Origin: an uncultured Mycoplasmatota bacterium
GTDB taxonomy: Bacteria > Bacillota_I > Bacilli_A > RF39 > UBA660
DNA: 30,095 nucleotides
Assembly: GCA_900544625.1 (NCBI GenBank)
Contig: UQVR01000015.1
Coordinates: 1 to 30,095 of the forward strand
Direction of reading: 5' to 3'
Below the pieces are notes generated by a model that was given only the letters and a program-made list of their open reading frames with translations, had not been told where the DNA came from and searched no databases. The translations under genes and the position numbers were made by a program. Positions 16,125-23,043 of the stretch are shown in pieces; the first letter of the stretch is position 1, and the number at the start of each line of letters is the position of its first letter.

Positions 16125-16336
16125 AAGAAAAATAAGATATCAATCTTCTCCAATAAATCATCATCTATTATTTCTGAAATTCTTAATAGTTTTATAATTA
16201 ATCCCACAATAAAATATACACTACTTAAACAAAGTACTAAACCTACTATTCCTTTTATTTTAAAGATTACCTCTATTAATAAAACAATTAAACTAATGCA
16301 CAATGTTATGAAATAAAATCGAGAATTGTGTCTCAT
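16121..16336 (-). CDS. 71-residue two-span membrane protein, unknown
   Basis: Not recognised. It has a basic start (MRHNSRFYF), two hydrophobic stretches (ITLCISLIVLLIEVIF and GIVGLVLCLSSVYFIVGLII) and an acidic segment (EIIDDDLLEKIDILFFL) at the end. The last codons overlap the radical SAM start by ATGA. A weak AGAAGG lies upstream. It could be a partner or anchor for the radical SAM enzyme; a substrate role is less likely as the sequence is mostly membrane-embedded. Similar gene content elsewhere was not checked. Confidence 0.65.
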   Translation of the reverse strand: MRHNSRFYFITLCISLIVLLIEVIFKIKGIVGLVLCLSSVYFIVGLIIKLLRISEIIDDDLLEKIDILFFL

Positions 16337-16366
16337 AAATAACCCTTCTTTCAGTTACTTAATATT

Positions 16367-16696
16367 TTAACCTAATTTATCTCCGTTAGCAACCTTTTTT
16401 TGAGGAGTAATTAAAACAACTCCATTTTCACTATAAGTTCCAAGCACTAAAACCTCAGACATAAAATCTGCAATTTGTCTTGGAGGAAAATTAACTACCG
16501 CTAAAACTTGTTGTCCAATTAATTCATCAATCCTATATCGTTGTGTTATTTGTGCTGATGATTTTTTAATACCTATTTTTTTACCAAAATCAATAGTTAA
16601 TTTATAAGCAGGCCTTTTAGCTTTTGCAAATTCTTCTGCACTTATAATTGTACCTACTCTGATATCTAATTTCATAAAATCTTCTATACTTGCCAT
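16367..16696 (-). CDS. csaA: CsaA-type tRNA-binding protein
   Basis: This is a small OB-fold protein of the family that resembles the C-terminal domain of methionyl-tRNA synthetase. It has 109 residues: the opening FMKLDIRVGTIISAEEF and the later VNFPPRQIADFMSEVLVLG match CsaA. In B. subtilis it is linked to tRNA binding and to chaperone-like activity in export. GGAGG lies five bases before the ATG. A hairpin with a T-run sits directly upstream of the ribosome site, so expression may depend on read-through. Confidence 0.93.
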   Translation of the reverse strand: MASIEDFMKLDIRVGTIISAEEFAKAKRPAYKLTIDFGKKIGIKKSSAQITQRYRIDELIGQQVLAVVNFPPRQIADFMSEVLVLGTYSENGVVLITPQKKVANGDKLG

Positions 16697-16705
16697 TTTT
16701 CCTCC

Positions 16706-16730
16706 AAAAAATAGAGCTTAAGCTCTATTT
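16706..16730 (-). terminator. 22-bp perfect palindrome, terminator or attenuator before csaA
   Basis: AAATAGAGC and GCTCTATTT flank TTAA as a perfect palindrome (16709-16730), and the minus strand continues TTTTTT straight into GGAGG. The stop codon of the upstream gene lies in the stem. Confidence 0.75.
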
Positions 16731-17480
16731 CAAATTATATACTTCACCATTTATTTTATCTAAATCATTTGTTACTTCTTCATTTTTTAATGATGGAAGT
16801 TCAATGTCTTCTTCATCTTCATCATCTATTATAGAAAACAACTTAGCATCCATTGGTTTTTGTTCCTTTTTAATTTCTGTTACATGTTCTTCTTCGTTAT
16901 TACTAACAATATTTTCTTCCTTTTTATCAACAAACACAGAGCTAAATATTTGTGGACTAGGCTTAAATACTGGTTTTTCCATTTCTTCTTTTACTTCAGG
17001 AATATTTATACTATTAAATTCATTTTTAATACTTTCTAGTGAACTCAAATCATTTTCTAATTTTTCATCTTCTAAATCACTTGAAAGCTCATTTATACTA
17101 ATAGGTTTTTCTTCTTCCTCATGATCTTTAAAAAGTGGTTTTACTTCTTCTTCCTTCTTTAAAGGTATATTAACTTCTTCTTCAATTTCTTCTTTAACAT
17201 CAGGTATAAATTCTGTAACATTTACATCTTCATTAATAGTTTCTTTTACTTCATCTTCTTTTTTTAATTCTTCTTTTACTTCAACTTTTTCTGGGACTTT
17301 TTCTTCTTGCTTAAATGCATCCAACTCTATTTTTTGAAGTCTTTTTGTTTCTTCTAACTTTTGATCTTTTTTACCAAAAAAGTAAACAACAACAAAAGCA
17401 ATAATAAGCACTACCAATGCTATAACTAAAATTAAAGTAAAATTATCATTTTGATATAATCCATATATGAAATCTTTCAT
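16725..17480 (-). CDS. Acidic single-span membrane protein, unknown
   Basis: Not recognised. It has one N-terminal membrane span (FTLILVIALVVLIIAFVVVYFF, first 20 shown as residues 14-33) followed by ~215 residues very rich in Glu, Lys, Val and Pro, low in complexity. A short conserved-looking block, KPVFKPSPQIFSSVFV, lies about residue 168-183, and an acidic ILFS-IIDDEDEE type stretch is near the end. The layout (span then long charged linker, inside the cell) recalls ZipA or EzrA-like division anchors, but there is no similarity in sequence that I can see. Its ribosome site is GAGGTG, and a promoter lies 21 bases upstream of the ATG. Confidence 0.75.
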   Translation of the reverse strand: MKDFIYGLYQNDNFTLILVIALVVLIIAFVVVYFFGKKDQKLEETKRLQKIELDAFKQEEKVPEKVEVKEELKKEDEVKETINEDVNVTEFIPDVKEEIEEEVNIPLKKEEEVKPLFKDHEEEEKPISINELSSDLEDEKLENDLSSLESIKNEFNSINIPEVKEEMEKPVFKPSPQIFSSVFVDKKEENIVSNNEEEHVTEIKKEQKPMDAKLFSIIDDEDEEDIELPSLKNEEVTNDLDKINGEVYNLK

Positions 17481-17500
17481 ACATATACACCTCTTTATTC

Positions 17501-17529
17501 TATATAATAAATATTACCAAAATATGCAA
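17501..17529 (-). promoter_or_regulatory. Promoter for the acidic membrane protein
   Basis: TTGCAT (17529-17524) and TATATA (17506-17501) are 17 bases apart on the minus strand. Confidence 0.55.
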
Positions 17530-17580
17530 AAAAAGTAAATATATTTTACAAACATTTAACAAATTTTACTAATATTTTAA

Positions 17581-17608
17581 AATAGATTCAATTTTACTTA
17601 AATCTATT
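17581..17608 (-). terminator. Weak terminator after yneF
   Basis: AATAGATT (17581-17588) pairs with AATCTATT (17601-17608), loop of 12 bases; TTTT follows on the minus strand. The yneF stop is in the loop. Confidence 0.45.
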
Positions 17609-17803
17609 CATTTGTTGCATAACTTGCTTTACTTGTTTTTGACTTGGCTTTCTTCCCATTGATGACATCATAGCCTCAATCATTTTTTCATTTATTGGTG
17701 GATTTTTTTCTAAAGTTTTTTTCATCAAAAATCTTGCTAAGAAAAATCCTATTACAAGACCAATAATTAATCCAATTACCAAATATAATATTAATTTACC
17801 CAT
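17594..17803 (-). CDS. yneF: YneF-family (UPF0154) membrane protein
   Basis: This 69-residue protein has one N-terminal span with glycine repeats (LILYLVIGLIIGLVIGFFLA) and then RFLMKKTLEKNPPINEKMIE, which is the conserved part of the UPF0154 family, and GRKPSQKQVKQVMQQMN at the end. Its function is unknown. The start at 17803 follows AAAGGAG; an ATG seven codons earlier would add residues foreign to the family. In B. subtilis yneF follows tkt and yneE (sirA), as here. Confidence 0.9.
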   Translation of the reverse strand: MGKLILYLVIGLIIGLVIGFFLARFLMKKTLEKNPPINEKMIEAMMSSMGRKPSQKQVKQVMQQMNRFK

Positions 17804-17832
17804 AAAATAATCTCCTTTATACATCTATTTTA

Positions 17833-18249
17833 CTATAAATAAATTAGTTCTTCAAGCCAGAAATAGTCTTTATTTTGAAAATCACATGCAAAAGCTTCTG
17901 TAACAGGCAAAAATTTCTTAATGTCCCTATTAATTATATTAGTTTTAAGTAAAATATGACTATTTTTAACAGTTATAGTGGTTTCTTCTTTGCGATATTT
18001 ATTTACTACTTTATGAACATCACCTGTTTTCATATAAAAGTCATTATCTTTATTAAGTTCATATATTAATTTATTATATTTCATTTTATCTATTGGCACA
18101 ATTATTTGATCAAGTAAATCTTTTCCAATTCCAATACTTGTTTTATCAAGTAGATAAATATCTTCCAATGATTTAAATAAATTATATGGACTATCCTTAA
18201 GCAAAATCTCCATTTCTTTATTAATTCTAAAAATATAAAAAGTCCTCAT
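17833..18249 (-). CDS. sirA: SirA-like protein (inhibitor of replication initiation in sporulation)
   Basis: In B. subtilis SirA (YneE) binds DnaA and stops new rounds of replication as cells enter sporulation. The 138-residue protein has the same length and layout: it starts MRTFYIFRINKEMEILL, has YNLFKSLEDI, and ends FLPVTEAFACDFQNKDYFW, similar to the SirA end (SPCFLAMDFNSKRYGW). It also lies between tkt and yneF, the position of sirA in B. subtilis. Sequence identity is low by eye, so the function is inferred from layout and place. The ATG at 18249 follows GGGTGAT; a TTG at 18261 is less likely. Confidence 0.65.
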   Translation of the reverse strand: MRTFYIFRINKEMEILLKDSPYNLFKSLEDIYLLDKTSIGIGKDLLDQIIVPIDKMKYNKLIYELNKDNDFYMKTGDVHKVVNKYRKEETTITVKNSHILLKTNIINRDIKKFLPVTEAFACDFQNKDYFWLEELIYL

Positions 18250-18294
18250 GTTATCACCCAAAATTATGATAACACAAAGACTTAAAACAATTTG

Positions 18295-20295
18295 TCAGAT
18301 TATGTCGATAATATCATCTTTTTTTAAATAATTAGCAATTTTTTCTAAAATTGTATTTTTATCTATTTTTAAATACTTAACAACATCCTCCGTTTTACCA
18401 CTCATACCAAACTTATTAACTCCAAATATATATTCTGGTTTAGATGCGAATCTATTCCAAATTAAACTTGAACCAGCCTCAATTACAAATGTTGGAACAT
18501 CTTTTGGTAAAAGTTGTTCTTCATACTTAGGATTTTGTTTTAAAAATAGTTCCATACTTGGCATTGAAACTACCCTTGTATCAATACCTAAAGTAAATAA
18601 ATCTTTTGATATTTCCATAGCCATTTCCAATTCCTGACCAGTTGCAATAATTATTCCATCTAAATGATATTTTTCTTTTCGAACCATATAAGCACCATAC
18701 TTAACAAATTTCGCATTTGTATTTTTTTGTTTGCTTCGTTCTTCTTTACTAATAACTAGTGCTGTCGGACAGTTATTTTTTAAAATATATTCCCATGAAC
18801 CCATTATTTCATTTATATCTGCAGGTCTAAATGTTATAAAATTAGGAATTGTTCTAAGCATAGAGAGTTGTTCTATTGGCTCATGAGTTGGTCCATCTTG
18901 TCCAACATAAACAGAATCATGAGTAAAAATATAAGTAACAGGCAAATTCATTAAAGCAGACATTCTTATCGCTGGTTTTAAATAATCACTAAAAGATAAA
19001 AATGTTGAACCGAAAACCTTTAAATTAGATAAAGCCATACCATTTAAAATTGCCCCCATTGCATGTTCTCTTACTCCAAAATATATATTTTTACCCACTG
19101 GATTTTCTTCACTTTGAATTGTAGACTTATCTAAATTAGTTTTACACGAAGAAGAAAGATCTGCAGAACCACCAAGAAAGAAAGGACTTTTCGGAGATAT
19201 AAAATTCATAATTTTATGATTAGATTCTCTTAAAGCTTCTCGATATTCATCACTTATTTTAAATTTAGTATCATCAAAGTCTATAACAAAAGCATTTCTT
19301 TCTAATAAATTTACCAACATATGCAAATTACTATTTTCTTCTTTAATATTTGTATATTCTTCTTGCCATTCTAAATATTTTTTAGATACTCTTTTATTAA
19401 TATAATTTTGCAAATAATCTAAAACTTCTTTTTTTATTTCAAATGGTTCAGTCGTCATTTTATATTTACTTTTTATATTCATTAAATCTTCATTATCTAA
19501 TGGTTTACCATGAACAACATTAGTTCCTTCTAATTTAGAATCTTTACCAATAACTGTATTACATATAATAATTGAAGGTCTATCAGATTTTTTAGCTGAT
19601 TTAATAGCCTTTGAAATTTCTTTATAATCACTACCATTTTTAACATTTATAATATTAAAATCTAGTGCTTCAAAACGAATTTCTATATCTTCTGTAAATG
19701 TTTTCTTAGTATCACTATCTAAAGAAACATTATTTTTATCATATAAAAGAATCAATTTATTTAAATTTTGAGTACTTGCAAAACTTAGGGCTTCATAGCT
19801 AATACCTTCCATTAAATCACCATCGCCACATAAACAATATGTATAATAATCAATTAAACTTGAACTTTTATCCTCGATATTTACTATTGCATTTAAATAT
19901 CTTTCAGCTAAAGCCATTCCAACAGCCATGCCAACGCCTTGACCTAAAGGACCTGTAGAAACATCAACTCCCGGGGTAACTTTAACCTCAGGATGACCAG
20001 GAGTTAAACTACTTATTTCTCGAAATTGTTTTAATTCTTCTAAATCAATATTGTATCCCATATGATAAAGCATTGAATAAAGTAAAGCAGAACCATGACC
20101 CGCAGACATTACAAATCTATCTCTATTTATCCAATTAGGATTACTAGGAATTACTTCAATTTGTTCTTTATATAAAGCATATAAAATCGGTGCAGCACCT
20201 AAAACTATCCCTGGGTGTCCACTTCCGGCTTTATTTATCATATCTAAAGCTAATATTTTTATAGTATTTAATGTTGCATCGTCCATTTTGCTCAT
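18295..20295 (-). CDS. tkt: Transketolase
   Basis: This thiamine-diphosphate enzyme moves two-carbon units in the non-oxidative pentose phosphate pathway. Its 666 residues fit the family. GSGHPG (24-29), the cofactor motif GDGDLMEG (157-164), FGVREHAMG with catalytic Glu410 and THDSVYVGQDGPTHEPIEQL are all intact. GGAGTGG lies before the ATG. It heads the tkt-sirA-yneF run, matching B. subtilis order, with lexA nearby on the other strand. Confidence 0.97.
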   Translation of the reverse strand: MSKMDDATLNTIKILALDMINKAGSGHPGIVLGAAPILYALYKEQIEVIPSNPNWINRDRFVMSAGHGSALLYSMLYHMGYNIDLEELKQFREISSLTPGHPEVKVTPGVDVSTGPLGQGVGMAVGMALAERYLNAIVNIEDKSSSLIDYYTYCLCGDGDLMEGISYEALSFASTQNLNKLILLYDKNNVSLDSDTKKTFTEDIEIRFEALDFNIINVKNGSDYKEISKAIKSAKKSDRPSIIICNTVIGKDSKLEGTNVVHGKPLDNEDLMNIKSKYKMTTEPFEIKKEVLDYLQNYINKRVSKKYLEWQEEYTNIKEENSNLHMLVNLLERNAFVIDFDDTKFKISDEYREALRESNHKIMNFISPKSPFFLGGSADLSSSCKTNLDKSTIQSEENPVGKNIYFGVREHAMGAILNGMALSNLKVFGSTFLSFSDYLKPAIRMSALMNLPVTYIFTHDSVYVGQDGPTHEPIEQLSMLRTIPNFITFRPADINEIMGSWEYILKNNCPTALVISKEERSKQKNTNAKFVKYGAYMVRKEKYHLDGIIIATGQELEMAMEISKDLFTLGIDTRVVSMPSMELFLKQNPKYEEQLLPKDVPTFVIEAGSSLIWNRFASKPEYIFGVNKFGMSGKTEDVVKYLKIDKNTILEKIANYLKKDDIIDII

Positions 20296-20320
20296 TTTAC
20301 CACTCCTCTACGATAATAAA

Positions 20321-20349
20321 ATAATACCACAGTTTTATTAAAAAAGCAA
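20321..20349 (-). promoter_or_regulatory. Promoter for tkt
   Basis: TTGCTT (20349-20344) and TATTAT (20326-20321) are 17 bases apart on the minus strand, with an extended -10 TGG. Confidence 0.65.
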
Positions 20350-20419
20350 AATAAAATATCAACTAAATTATATACACAAGTATCACAATATATATTAATT
20401 ATTTATACCAAAATAATAA

Positions 20420-20448
20420 TTGTTAAAACATTATTTTTGTGATAATAT
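20420..20448 (+). promoter_or_regulatory. Promoter for tRNA-Arg
   Basis: TTGTTA (20420-20425) and TAATAT (20443-20448) are 17 bases apart, with TGA directly before the -10 box. Confidence 0.65.
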
Positions 20449-20456
20449 AGTGTTAT

Positions 20457-20533
20457 GACCTCGTAGTTTAGTTGGATAAAACAAGCCCCTCCTAAGGGTT
20501 AGAGCGTGAGTTCGACTCTCACCGAGGCCACCA
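20457..20533 (+). tRNA. tRNA-Arg (anticodon CCT)
   Basis: This reads AGG codons. The 77-base gene folds fully: acceptor GACCTCG/CGAGGCC, D stem GTTT/AAAC, anticodon stem with loop CTCCTAA (anticodon CCT), five-base variable loop, T stem GTGAG/CTCAC around TTCGACT, discriminator A, and an encoded CCA. The acceptor has an A2-C71 mismatch. The gene stands alone with its own promoter and terminator. Confidence 0.95.
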
Positions 20534-20542
20534 AAAAGCAAT

Positions 20543-20573
20543 AAAGTTCGCAATATATAGCGAACTTTTTATT
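20543..20573. terminator. Terminator of tRNA-Arg, possibly also of the small minus-strand gene
   Basis: AAAGTTCGC (20543-20551) and GCGAACTTT (20560-20568) form a 9-bp stem followed by TTATTTT on the plus strand; on the minus strand the hairpin is followed by ATTGCTTTTT. Confidence 0.75.
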
Positions 20574-20577
20574 TTGT

Positions 20578-20718
20578 TTAATCATTTAAAGCAACAACAT
20601 TATTCTTTGCCGAGGTATCATCTAATTTACTAAACCGCAAATTTACAAGAAGTATCATACCTACTATTGCTAAGTAGAAAAATAATACTCCACTATACTT
20701 TTTTAACACATTCATCAT
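20578..20718 (-). CDS. 46-residue single-span membrane protein divergent from lexA, candidate SOS division inhibitor
   Basis: Small gene with full signals: promoter TTGACA-17-TAGAAT, ribosome site GAGGT seven bases before the ATG, and a stop at 20578. The protein starts MMNVLKKYSG, has a span (VLFFYLAIVGMILLVN, 11-26), and ends in a short outer tail RFSKLDDTSAKNNVVALND. The first nine residues are basic, so the tail is outside by the positive-inside rule. It is divergent from lexA, the place held by the SOS division inhibitors YneA in Bacillus and SosA in Staphylococcus; those are likewise small single-span proteins. There is no sequence identity I can claim, and the inhibitor role is inference. 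An ATG at 20724 is too near the ribosome site. Confidence 0.65.
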   Translation of the reverse strand: MMNVLKKYSGVLFFYLAIVGMILLVNLRFSKLDDTSAKNNVVALND

Positions 20719-20744
20719 ATCCATTACCTCGTCTTTCTGATATT

Positions 20745-20773
20745 ATTCTAATACATATATTTGTTCGTGTCAA
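20745..20773 (-). promoter_or_regulatory. Promoter of the 46-residue protein gene
   Basis: TTGACA (20773-20768) and TAGAAT (20750-20745) are 17 bases apart on the minus strand. The bases directly after the -35 are CGAAC, which is a LexA half-site. Confidence 0.7.
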
Positions 20774-20782
20774 TAAATAAAT

Positions 20783-20794
20783 AAACAATTGTTT
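20783..20794. promoter_or_regulatory. Probable LexA operator overlapping the lexA -35 box
   Basis: AAACAATTGTTT is a perfect palindrome and fits the core AAC-N4-GTT of the Gram-positive LexA box (CGAAC-N4-GTTCG), though the outer bases differ. It overlaps the -35 box of lexA by two bases, so a bound repressor would block its own promoter. Confidence 0.6.
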
Positions 20795-20821
20795 GACTTT
20801 TTACAAATTATAGTGTAAAAT
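20793..20821 (+). promoter_or_regulatory. Promoter for lexA
   Basis: TTGACT (20793-20798) and TAAAAT (20816-20821) are 17 bases apart; the ribosome site AAAAGGAG follows. Confidence 0.75.
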
Positions 20822-20845
20822 AATATTTAGAAAAGGAGAAAAATT

Positions 20846-21472
20846 ATGGAAGAAAGAAAAGAACTTACCAAAAGACAAGAAGAAGTCTTAAATTACATAA
20901 AAAAATATATAGCTGAACATGGATATCCTCCAGCAGTCAGAGAAATTTGTGCTGGCATTGGATTAAATAGCCCAGCTACTGTATTTGTACATATTAAAAA
21001 CTTAGAATCACTCGGAGTAATAAGACAAACTAGCAATAAATTTAGAACAATTGAATTACTCGTAGAAAATGAATATGAAGAAAAAAATGAAGATGTTATC
21101 AAAGTTCCTTTACTTGGAAAAATAACTGCAGGAAACCCTATTACCGCAATTGAACAACCAAACGAATTTTTCGATTTACCAGCAGCACTAATGCCAAAAT
21201 CCGGGGAAGTATTTACCCTACATGTAAGTGGCGAATCAATGATTAACCGCGGTATATTTGATAATGACTATGTTATTGTAAAAAGACAACAAAACGCTAA
21301 AAATGGTGATATTGTCGTAGCTATGACTAATGAGAACGAAGTAACATTAAAAACATTTTATAAAGAAAAGGATCACATTAGACTTCAACCTGAAAATGAT
21401 ACAATGGCACCATTATTATTTGATAATATAACAATTCTTGGAATAGCAATTGGTCTTTACAGGAAAATATAA
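20846..21472 (+). CDS. lexA: LexA repressor
   Basis: LexA represses SOS genes and cleaves itself when RecA filaments form. The 208 residues comprise a winged-helix DNA-binding domain (LTKRQEEVLNYIKKYI to RQTSNKFRTIELL, 7-72), an Ala-Gly cleavage site at 95-96 in KITAGNPITA, the nucleophile Ser131 in SGESM and the general-base Lys169 in TLKTF. All catalytic parts are intact. It is divergent from a tiny membrane gene and next to tkt, as in B. subtilis where yneA lies divergent. It probably represses itself through 20783-20794. Confidence 0.97.
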   Translation: MEERKELTKRQEEVLNYIKKYIAEHGYPPAVREICAGIGLNSPATVFVHIKNLESLGVIRQTSNKFRTIELLVENEYEEKNEDVIKVPLLGKITAGNPITAIEQPNEFFDLPAALMPKSGEVFTLHVSGESMINRGIFDNDYVIVKRQQNAKNGDIVVAMTNENEVTLKTFYKEKDHIRLQPENDTMAPLLFDNITILGIAIGLYRKI

Positions 21473-21502
21473 AAAACATCGAAGAGATTACTTCGATGTT
21501 TT
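21473..21502. terminator. Bidirectional terminator between lexA and the rhomboid gene
   Basis: AAAACATCGAAG (21473-21484) and CTTCGATGTTTT (21491-21502) form a perfect 12-bp stem with a 6-base loop. The rhomboid stop begins in the stem. Confidence 0.85.
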
Positions 21503-22661
21503 ATTTTACAAAAAACACAACATAACTTAAAAAAGCAAGATATAAAATTAAAACAATCCAACCATTAATCATATCCTTTTTAGTTGATTTATTTTTAATT
21601 CCAATAGCCATCGTAGCTAAATAACCACCAATTAAACCACCAATGTGAGCACCATTATCGATACCAGGCATCATAAACCCAATAACTAAATTAAATAATA
21701 TAACTGGAATAATTTGAGTTTTAATTGCATCATTTAAATATAATCTATAGTGATATCCAAAATAAAGTAACGCCCCCATTAAACCAAATATTGCTCCACT
21801 AGCACCTACTGATACAATATTAGAATCCACAAATACTAAAGACATTAAACTAGCACTTATTGCACTAAATAAATAAATAAATACAAACTTACCTTTTCCT
21901 ATTAAGCCTTCTACACTTGGTCCGATTACTATCAAAGAATACATATTTACTACTAAATGAATTAATCCAACATGCAAGAATGCACAAGTAAGAAGTCTCC
22001 ATATCTCGCCATTTTTAATAAGAATGATATTATTAGCACCAAATATAGCTAAAATATTAGCATCAAAATTAAGAAAATTATTACCATATATTCCTACGAT
22101 AATGTACATTATTATACAAATTAATGAAATTATATTCGTAAATATTATTTTTTTCGGAGCAAATACATCATAGAACTTCTTATTTTCGCTTTCAGTTTTT
22201 TCATTTATATCATTAGTGACATTAATAATTAATTCTAAGCCATCATTAGATTCCAATAAGTTATCTTTAATATTGGGAAATACTTTTGTTAAATCATCAT
22301 TTTTCTTTATATCATTTAGGCTTTCTGCCCCAATAGTTTCAATATTTTTAACATTCCCTTTATCTACTTTTTTACTTATATCTAAACAAATATTTAAAGC
22401 ATTCATTTTTAATGACATCGTCTTTTTCTTAATTTGTTTCATTATATGTTTCATTTTAAATATATCAAATTTATATTGTTCTTCATTTATAATTGAATTA
22501 CAACTAATTCTAATTATACGATAAGGACCTTCCAAATTTTCAAGCCAAATCTCATCTTTAACTCCTTGAACATTTATCGGAGCATAATTTTCTTTAGTTA
22601 CAAAGTAATGAACTAAACTCATCATAACTTGATCACTTTTTTTTATCATTACATTAGACAT
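21501..22661 (-). CDS. Rhomboid-family intramembrane serine protease with cytosolic N-terminal domain
   Basis: This cleaves membrane proteins within the bilayer. The 386-residue protein starts with ~165 residues of soluble domain (GVKDEIWLENLEGPYRIIRI) and then six or seven spans. The catalytic Ser288 is in GASGAIFG and His339 in NGAHIGG; HLVVN (235-239) has the His and Asn of the oxyanion site. The layout recalls GluP (YqgP), but no TPR-like tail is present. Substrates are unknown. The ribosome site GAGGAG lies nine bases before the ATG. A promoter faces away from the four-span gene at 22723. Confidence 0.92.
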   Translation of the reverse strand: MSNVMIKKSDQVMMSLVHYFVTKENYAPINVQGVKDEIWLENLEGPYRIIRISCNSIINEEQYKFDIFKMKHIMKQIKKKTMSLKMNALNICLDISKKVDKGNVKNIETIGAESLNDIKKNDDLTKVFPNIKDNLLESNDGLELIINVTNDINEKTESENKKFYDVFAPKKIIFTNIISLICIIMYIIVGIYGNNFLNFDANILAIFGANNIILIKNGEIWRLLTCAFLHVGLIHLVVNMYSLIVIGPSVEGLIGKGKFVFIYLFSAISASLMSLVFVDSNIVSVGASGAIFGLMGALLYFGYHYRLYLNDAIKTQIIPVILFNLVIGFMMPGIDNGAHIGGLIGGYLATMAIGIKNKSTKKDMINGWIVLILYLAFLSYVVFFVK

Positions 22662-22683
22662 TTTTTCATCTCCTCGTCATAAT

Positions 22684-22712
22684 ATTTTACAATAAATCAT
22701 ATTTTTAGTAAA
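22684..22712 (-). promoter_or_regulatory. Promoter for the rhomboid gene
   Basis: TTTACT (22712-22707) and TAAAAT (22689-22684) are 17 bases apart on the minus strand. Confidence 0.5.
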
Positions 22713-22722
22713 GAGGTGTCAC

Positions 22723-23043
22723 ATGATAGAATACCTATTTTACATCATAAGTTTATTTTTAATAGTAACAATATTACTTAAAATTAATAATTTCCATCTA
22801 TTTGACGAACCATTAATATTTTCAACTGCCACCAACTATTTATTAATTTTTTCTACTTCAATATTTTATTTTTATTTTAAAAATTATTTATTTGCTCTAA
22901 TTAGTTCTATTCTACTAATTATTTTTTCTATTCTTTTAATTCATGATTTTAAAAGAATACTTGGTTACATTCCTCTTACATCTATACCTTTTATAATAAC
23001 AAACTTCATTACTTTAATTAATATTATAATAAATTATCAATAA
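22723..23043 (+). CDS. 106-residue four-span membrane protein, unknown
   Basis: Not recognised. Four hydrophobic segments (starting LFYIISLFLIVTILL, YLLIFSTSIFYFYF, LFALISSILLIIFSILL and IPFIITNFITLINIII) nearly fill the protein, with short loops HDFKRILGY between the last two. GAGGTG lies five bases before the ATG. Its 3' end overlaps the convergent rluD-type gene by 20 bases. As a hydrophobic frame in AT-rich DNA it could be chance, but the ribosome site and position between divergent and convergent genes favour a gene. Confidence 0.6.
   Translation: MIEYLFYIISLFLIVTILLKINNFHLFDEPLIFSTATNYLLIFSTSIFYFYFKNYLFALISSILLIIFSILLIHDFKRILGYIPLTSIPFIITNFITLINIIINYQ

Noticed and set aside
16690..17124. 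Plus-strand Ser-rich frame
   Set aside because: The Ser-rich product comes from reading the Glu/Lys codons of the acidic protein backwards.
20754..20767. Full LexA box before the 46-residue gene
   Set aside because: Only the GTTCG half matches; the other half (CATAT) does not.
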